This document shows positions 59,949-64,000 of a stretch of DNA of 64,000 bases, piece by piece. The position numbers were made by a program, and so were the translations under genes. The DNA is taken from assembly GCF_047601385.1 (NCBI RefSeq), contig NZ_JASGJP010000001.1, positions 1,922,001-1,986,000 on the forward strand. Reading direction: 5' to 3'. The number at the start of each line of letters is the position of its first letter. The stretch's first letter is position 1. Under the pieces are notes generated by a model. The model saw only the letters and a program-made list of their open reading frames with translations, did no database searches and was not told the origin of the DNA. The DNA comes from Ottowia sp047601385 (GTDB lineage: Bacteria > Pseudomonadota > Gammaproteobacteria > Burkholderiales > Burkholderiaceae_C).

Positions 59949-60544
59949 GCGGAACTCTCTTCTTCGCCAAGCAATTGTTGATCGAGGCAGTCGCACAGGC
60001 AGTGCAGCACCAGCTGGTGCGCCTCGTGGATGCGGGACGTGCGCTCGTGCGGCACGCACACGTGGACGTCGGTTTCGCGCAGCAGGCGTCCCAGCTCGCC
60101 GCCGCCGCGGCCGGTGAGCGCGATCACGCTCATCTCGCGCTCGTGCGCGGCCTGCGCGGCGCGCACCAGGTTCACGGCATTGCCGTTGGACGAGAGGATC
60201 AGCAGCGCGTCGCCGCTGCTGCCGAGCGCGCGCACCTGGGCCGCGAAGGCGTCGGCCCACTCGCCCCGGCGGGCCACGGCGGTCAGGGTGGCGGCGTCGG
60301 TGCCCAGCGCCAGCGCGGGCAGCTCGGGGCGCGGGCGCTCCACCCCGCCGATCATCAGCGCCGCCAGGTACTGCGCCAGCGCGCCGGAGGCGCCGTTGCC
60401 GCAGGCCAGCACCTTGCCACCGCCGGTGACACAGGCCAGCAGCGCCTGCGCGGCCTCGGCCGCGGGCCGGGCCAGGCTCTGCGCCCACTGGTATTTCAGG
60501 TCGGCGCTGTCGATGAACTGCTGTTGAATGCGTTGCTCGAACAT
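59945..60544 (-). CDS. diaA: SIS-domain protein, DiaA-like (annotated also as phosphoheptose isomerase)
   Basis: A 199-residue SIS protein. KVLACGNGASGALAQYLAAL, LALGTDAATLTAVARRGEWA, LLILSSNGNAVNLVRAAQAA and IALTGRGGGELGRLL follow DiaA more closely than GmhA, and the genomic order (yraN, this gene, BON lipoprotein) equals E. coli yraN-diaA-dolP. DiaA binds DnaA and promotes initiation. A GmhA function cannot be excluded. Confidence 0.82.
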   Translation of the reverse strand: MFEQRIQQQFIDSADLKYQWAQSLARPAAEAAQALLACVTGGGKVLACGNGASGALAQYLAALMIGGVERPRPELPALALGTDAATLTAVARRGEWADAFAAQVRALGSSGDALLILSSNGNAVNLVRAAQAAHEREMSVIALTGRGGGELGRLLRETDVHVCVPHERTSRIHEAHQLVLHCLCDCLDQQLLGEEESSA

Positions 60545-60616
60545 CGGCGCCGATCATAACCGGGCATGCGCCCTCGCGGTGCAAATTTAGGAGCACGGTT
60601 GCCAATTGATGCAGGC

Positions 60617-61012
60617 TCAGCCGGCATCGGCATCGAAGGCGCCGCGCAGCCACTCTATGCGGTCGCCGTCGATGGCCACCACGTCGAAGCGGCAGGGCGG
60701 CGGGCTGCGGTGGCGCAGCAGGTAGTGGCGCGCCGCCAGCACGATGCGGCGCTGCTTGGCGGCGCCCACGCTGGCCGCGGCGCCGCCGCGCGAGGCGTCG
60801 GCGCGGGCGCGCACCTCGGCGAACACCAGGGTGCCGTCGGGCTCGCGCAGGATGAGGTCGATCTCGCCGCCGCCGCGCCCCGGCGTCCGATAATTGCGCT
60901 CGACGAGCCGCAGCCCCTGCGCCAGCAAATGGGCCAGCGCGGCGTCCTCGGCGGCGTTGCCGCGCACGCGCGTGGTGGCGCTGCCGGGCCAGGAAAATCT
61001 CAGCGCGGCCAT
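60617..61012 (-). CDS. yraN: YraN-family (UPF0102) endonuclease-like protein
   Basis: A 131-residue protein of the UPF0102 family with a Holliday-junction-resolvase-like fold. GNAAEDAALAHLLAQGLRLV, RNYRTPGRGGGEIDLILREP (acidic site GEIDLI), LVFAEVRARADASRGGAA are typical. ATG 61012 is chosen; ATG 61030 is possible. It is divergent from rsmI with only about 30 nt between the starts. Confidence 0.9.
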   Translation of the reverse strand: MAALRFSWPGSATTRVRGNAAEDAALAHLLAQGLRLVERNYRTPGRGGGEIDLILREPDGTLVFAEVRARADASRGGAAASVGAAKQRRIVLAARHYLLRHRSPPPCRFDVVAIDGDRIEWLRGAFDADAG

Positions 61013-61042
61013 GCGTGGCGGCGGCTCCATAAAGGCATCTGC

Positions 61043-61966
61043 ATGTCGGTCGCGTCGCCCATCGGCAAACCCTCGTTCGATCCGGCCCTGCAGGCGGCGC
61101 GGCAGGCCGCCGGGCCGCAGCATTATCCGGCCGGGGCGCTGTACGTCGTCGCCACGCCGATCGGCAACCTGGCCGACATCACGCTGCGCGCGCTGCACGT
61201 GCTGGCGCTTGCCGACGCCATCGCCTGCGAGGACACGCGCCACACCCAGCCGCTGCTGCGCGCCTACGGCATCGACGGCAAACCGCTGCTGGCGCTGCAC
61301 GAGCACAACGAGGCCGAGGCGGCGCAGGCCGTGATCGAGCGCCTGCGGCGCGGCGAGCGCGTGGCGTGCGTCAGCGACGCCGGCACGCCCGCCGTCAGCG
61401 ACCCTGGCGCGCGGCTGGTGGCCGCCTGCGCGGCGGCCGGCCTGCGCGTGGTGCCGCTGCCGGGCGCCAGCAGCGTGACGGCGGCCATCAGCGCGGCGGG
61501 GCTGGCGGAAGGCAGCTTCGTGTTCGCCGGCTTCCTGCCCGCCAAGGCGGGCGAGCGGCAGGCGGCCGTGGCGGTGCTGGCGCGCGAGCCGCGCGCCGTG
61601 GTGCTGCTGGAGGCGCCGCACCGCATCGCCGCCCTGGCCGAGGCGCTGGCGGCGCTGGGCGAGCGCCGCGTCACCGTGGCGCGCGAGCTGACCAAGCAGT
61701 TCGAGCAGATCGCCACCCTGCCCTGCGCCGGGCTGCCGGCCTGGCTGGCGGCCGATGCGCAGCGCCAGCGCGGCGAGTTCGCGCTGGTGCTGCACACGGG
61801 CAGCGCCGCGCCGCCCGAGGACGAGAGCGACCGCGTGCTGAAGCTGCTGCTGGCCGAGCTGCCGCTGAAAACCGCCGTGCGCCTGGCCGCCGAGCTGACC
61901 GGCGCGCCGCGCAACGGCCTGTACGAGCGGGCGCTGGCGCTGAAGGCGGCCGGCAGGCCGCCATGA
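61043..61966 (+). CDS. rsmI: 16S rRNA (cytidine(1402)-2'-O)-methyltransferase
   Basis: Methylates C1402 of 16S rRNA using SAM; 307 residues. LYVVATPIGNLADITLRALH, ACEDTRHTQPLLRAYGI, RVACVSDAGTPAVSDPGARL, PLPGASSVTAAISAAGLAEG are RsmI motifs. ATG 61043 gives a 25-residue N-terminal lead before the domain. It ends just before a class 1 repeat. Confidence 0.95.
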   Translation: MSVASPIGKPSFDPALQAARQAAGPQHYPAGALYVVATPIGNLADITLRALHVLALADAIACEDTRHTQPLLRAYGIDGKPLLALHEHNEAEAAQAVIERLRRGERVACVSDAGTPAVSDPGARLVAACAAAGLRVVPLPGASSVTAAISAAGLAEGSFVFAGFLPAKAGERQAAVAVLAREPRAVVLLEAPHRIAALAEALAALGERRVTVARELTKQFEQIATLPCAGLPAWLAADAQRQRGEFALVLHTGSAAPPEDESDRVLKLLLAELPLKTAVRLAAELTGAPRNGLYERALALKAAGRPP

Positions 61967-62022
61967 ATCAAATCGGCCTCCAGCGCTTACTGGGCAAGCG
62001 CCAGCAGCTATCAATAACATAG
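61966..62022. repeat. Class 1 dispersed repeat after rsmI
   Basis: ATCAAATCGGCCTCCAGCGC then TTACTGGGCAAGCGCCAGCA and GCTATCAATAACATAGC. A nearly complete copy starting at the rsmI stop codon. Confidence 0.88.
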
Positions 62023-62100
62023 CTTCTACCTAGATGCCGCCCCCGCCCGCCATGACTTTCGTCACTTCTCCCGGCGCGGCCTGGCCCCTACCATGCGCCC

Positions 62101-62748
62101 ATGATCCCGCCCGTGCGCCCCGCTGCCGCCAGCCCGCCCCGGCTGCTGGTGGTGGACGACCACGAGCTGGTGCGCCTGGGCCTGGTCACCCTGATCGCCG
62201 CCGAGGCCGCCGGCGGCCCGGCGCCCGAGGTGCTGGAAGCCTGCTCGCTGGCGCAGGCCCTGCATCTCTACAGCGTGCATGGCGAGGGCATCGCCCTGGT
62301 GCTGCTGGACCTGCACCTGCCGGACGCGCACGGCCTGTCCGGCCTGCGGACTTTCCTGGCCCGGTTTCCGCGCGCGCCCGTGGTGGTGCTGTCGGGCAGC
62401 AGCGACCCGGCGCTGATGCGCGAGGCCGTCGCCGCCGGCGCGCGGGACTTCCTCAGCAAATCGAGCCAGCTGGACGAGGTGCTGGCCTACGTGCAGGGGC
62501 TGGGCCACTGCGGCGCGGCGCGGCCGGCGCCGGCCGACGGCCGGCTGGTGCAGACGCTGGACGGCGAGCGCCTGCGGCTGACGCAGCGCCAGGCCGAGCT
62601 GCTGGACTGCCTGCTCACCGGCCAGTCCAACCGCGAGATCGCCGAGCGCGTGCACCTGGCCGAGGGCACGGTGAAGAACCACGTCTCCGCGCTGCTGCTG
62701 CTGTTCGGCGTGCGCTCGCGCGCCCAGCTCATCAGCCGGCTGCGGTGA
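62101..62748 (+). CDS. NarL/LuxR-type response regulator
   Basis: A 215-residue two-component response regulator. The receiver domain has LLVVDDHELVRLGLVTLI, the phospho-acceptor Asp in VLLDLHLPDAHG (about 70), and VVVLSGSSDPALMREAVAAG ARDFLSK with the conserved Lys. The LuxR HTH is LTQRQAELLDCLLTGQSNRE then IAERVHLAEGTVKNHVSAL. It directly precedes the kinase gene. Confidence 0.92.
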   Translation: MIPPVRPAAASPPRLLVVDDHELVRLGLVTLIAAEAAGGPAPEVLEACSLAQALHLYSVHGEGIALVLLDLHLPDAHGLSGLRTFLARFPRAPVVVLSGSSDPALMREAVAAGARDFLSKSSQLDEVLAYVQGLGHCGAARPAPADGRLVQTLDGERLRLTQRQAELLDCLLTGQSNREIAERVHLAEGTVKNHVSALLLLFGVRSRAQLISRLR

Positions 62749-62763
62749 CCAGGGCAGCCCCGC

Positions 62764-64000
62764 TTGCCTGCGCGTGACGCCCCTGCCCAGGCGCCCGCGC
62801 CGTTGGCCGACCGGGTGCTGCAGGCCCAGGTGGCCGCGCTGCTCGGCGGCTACCGCAGCGCCTTCGTGGTCAGCCTGGTGGTGTCCTTCAGCTACGCCGC
62901 CGTCTACGGCTGGCTGGCGCGCGATCCGTTGATCTGGGGCTGGCTGGCGCTGCGCCTGGGCTCGATGGCGTTCTACCGCGCGCTGACCGCCGCGGCGACC
63001 GCCACGCCCGAGGCCAGCCGCCGCTGGCTGCGCCTGTACCTGTGGGCCTTCCTCTACCACGGCGCGGTGTGGGGCCTGGTGCCGTGGCTGTTCATGCCGG
63101 CCGGCGACTTCGTCGCCAGCCTGCTGACCACGCTGCTGCTGACCATGCTGTGTGCCGGCGGCCTGCCCAGCGTGGCGCCGAGCTGGCCGGCGGTGCTGGC
63201 CTTCGTGCTGCCGATCATGCTGAGCCTGATCGCCGCGCTGCTGTGGCGCGCCGGCGACCCGCGCGAAGACTTCCTCGCCCTGTGCGCCGTGCTGTACCTG
63301 CTGATGGCGCTGCGCACCGGGCGCCAGCACCACCGCCTGCTGACCGAGTCGCTGACCGTGCGCTTCGAGAAGGAAGACCTGGCCGACGAGCTGGCGCGGC
63401 AGGCGGCCATCGCCGAGCGCGCCAGCGCCGAGAAGACGCGCTTCTTCGCCGCCGCCAGCCACGACCTGCGCCAGCCGCTGCACGCCATCGGCCTGTTCGG
63501 CGCGGTGATCGAGCGCGAGCTGCACGGCCACCCGCAGCACGCCAACACCCAGCGCCTGATGCGCGCCGTGGACGCGCTGGGCAGCTCGCTCGACACCATG
63601 CTCGACGTCTCGCGGCTGGACGCCGGCGTGATCGCGCCGGACCTGGTCGACCAGCCGCTCAACCCCGTCTTGCAGGCGCTGGGCGCCATCTTCATGAGCC
63701 GCGCCGACGAGCGCGGCCTGCAACTGCGCCTGCGCGCCACGCCGCTGTGGGTGCGCACCGACGGCGAGCTGTTGCAGCGCCTGCTGGCCAACCTGATCGA
63801 GAACGCCCTGAAGTACACCCCGCGGGGCGGCGTGCTGGTGCTGGCGCGGGCGCGCGGCGCGCAGGTCTGGATCGACGTGGTGGACACCGGCATCGGCATC
63901 GCGCCCGAGCACCAGGAGCCCGTGTTCGCCGAGTTCTACCAGGTCGGCAACCCGGGGCGCGACCGCTCGCGCGGGCTGGGCATGGGCCTGTCCATCGTGC
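62764..64000 (+). CDS. Sensor histidine kinase (partial, 3' end outside window)
   Basis: The reading frame opens after the regulator's stop and stays open to the right edge. The first part has about six membrane helices (FVVSLVVSFSYAAVYGWLA; GDFVASLLTTLLLTMLCAGG; PAVLAFVLPIMLSLIAALLW). HisKA: FFAAASHDLRQPLHAIGLF, with His near 233. HATPase: LLANLIENALKYTPRGGVLV (N box) and VDVVDTGIGIAPEHQEP (G1). SHDLRQP kinases of this type are usually hybrids with a receiver domain, which would lie beyond 64000. TTG 62764 and GTG 62815 are start candidates. Confidence 0.88.
   Translation, partial: MPARDAPAQAPAPLADRVLQAQVAALLGGYRSAFVVSLVVSFSYAAVYGWLARDPLIWGWLALRLGSMAFYRALTAAATATPEASRRWLRLYLWAFLYHGAVWGLVPWLFMPAGDFVASLLTTLLLTMLCAGGLPSVAPSWPAVLAFVLPIMLSLIAALLWRAGDPREDFLALCAVLYLLMALRTGRQHHRLLTESLTVRFEKEDLADELARQAAIAERASAEKTRFFAAASHDLRQPLHAIGLFGAVIERELHGHPQHANTQRLMRAVDALGSSLDTMLDVSRLDAGVIAPDLVDQPLNPVLQALGAIFMSRADERGLQLRLRATPLWVRTDGELLQRLLANLIENALKYTPRGGVLVLARARGAQVWIDVVDTGIGIAPEHQEPVFAEFYQVGNPGRDRSRGLGMGLSIV

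Noticed and set aside
62062..63912. Minus-strand 616-codon open frame at the right end
   Set aside because: Antisense shadow of the response regulator and histidine kinase, both of which have clear motifs.

Overview
The window is a GC-rich bacterial chromosome segment that reads as a betaproteobacterium of the family Comamonadaceae (order Burkholderiales). This is an inference from gene content and order: apaG/rpe/gph, a Gcr-type recombinase, lptA-lptB-rpoN, pilT-pilU, the yraN/rsmI/diaA/BON cluster, and many Bug-type (tripartite tricarboxylate) binding proteins. Short dispersed intergenic repeats of a kind I associate with this family point the same way. No tRNA, rRNA, CRISPR array, intact insertion sequence or prophage was seen.

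Layout. 1-4114 is a minus-strand metal-uptake operon (45-residue membrane peptide, ABC ATPase, ABC permease, DUF1624 membrane protein, OprD-like porin) with two AT-rich palindromic operator candidates. 4222-11215 holds trpE, a MerR remnant, a transglutaminase-like protein, a chalcone-isomerase-like protein, a zinc carboxypeptidase-like protein, gph, rpe and apaG. 11228-17683 is a plus-strand run: recombinase, antiporter, YbdK-like ligase, class I amidotransferase, thiL. 17797-23512 is an accessory acyl-CoA block: two enoyl-CoA hydratases, a frameshifted acyl-CoA ligase, a Bug protein, an IclR regulator, an internally shortened GST and a small HhH protein. It separates thiL from pgpA-cinA. 24984-31642 carries an FMN glutamate-synthase-like protein and a complete branched-chain amino acid-type ABC transporter. 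31765-34101 has a PIN protein, an orphan LuxR regulator with a near-perfect lux box, and a lipoprotein. 34207-41278 is a six-gene operon (CaiB, Bug, CaiB, enoyl-CoA hydratase, AtuA, Bug) in which each junction is a 4-nt overlap, divergent from a LysR gene. 42493-50400 contains an RNA methyltransferase, rpoN, lptB, lptA, dsbA, a SPOR protein and argS. 50510-64000 carries psiF, a ChaN-like lipoprotein, purU, yggS, pilT-pilU, an EamA exporter with its TetR regulator, a dehydrogenase, the BON/diaA/yraN/rsmI cluster, and a two-component system running off the right edge.

The most interesting signal is a family of dispersed repeats of about 55-65 bp (class 1) and a second GC-rich family (class 2). 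Copies lie between genes, but also inside protein genes, in frame: twice in thiL, and in atuA, the RNA methyltransferase, the ChaN-like gene and probably rpoN. In each orientation the in-gene copies I could align use the same reading frame, so unrelated proteins share short peptides. Other copies supply stop codons (rpe, the PIN gene), a start codon (cinA) or a ribosome-binding site (pilU). The pattern resembles the protein-coding palindromic elements known from Rickettsia.
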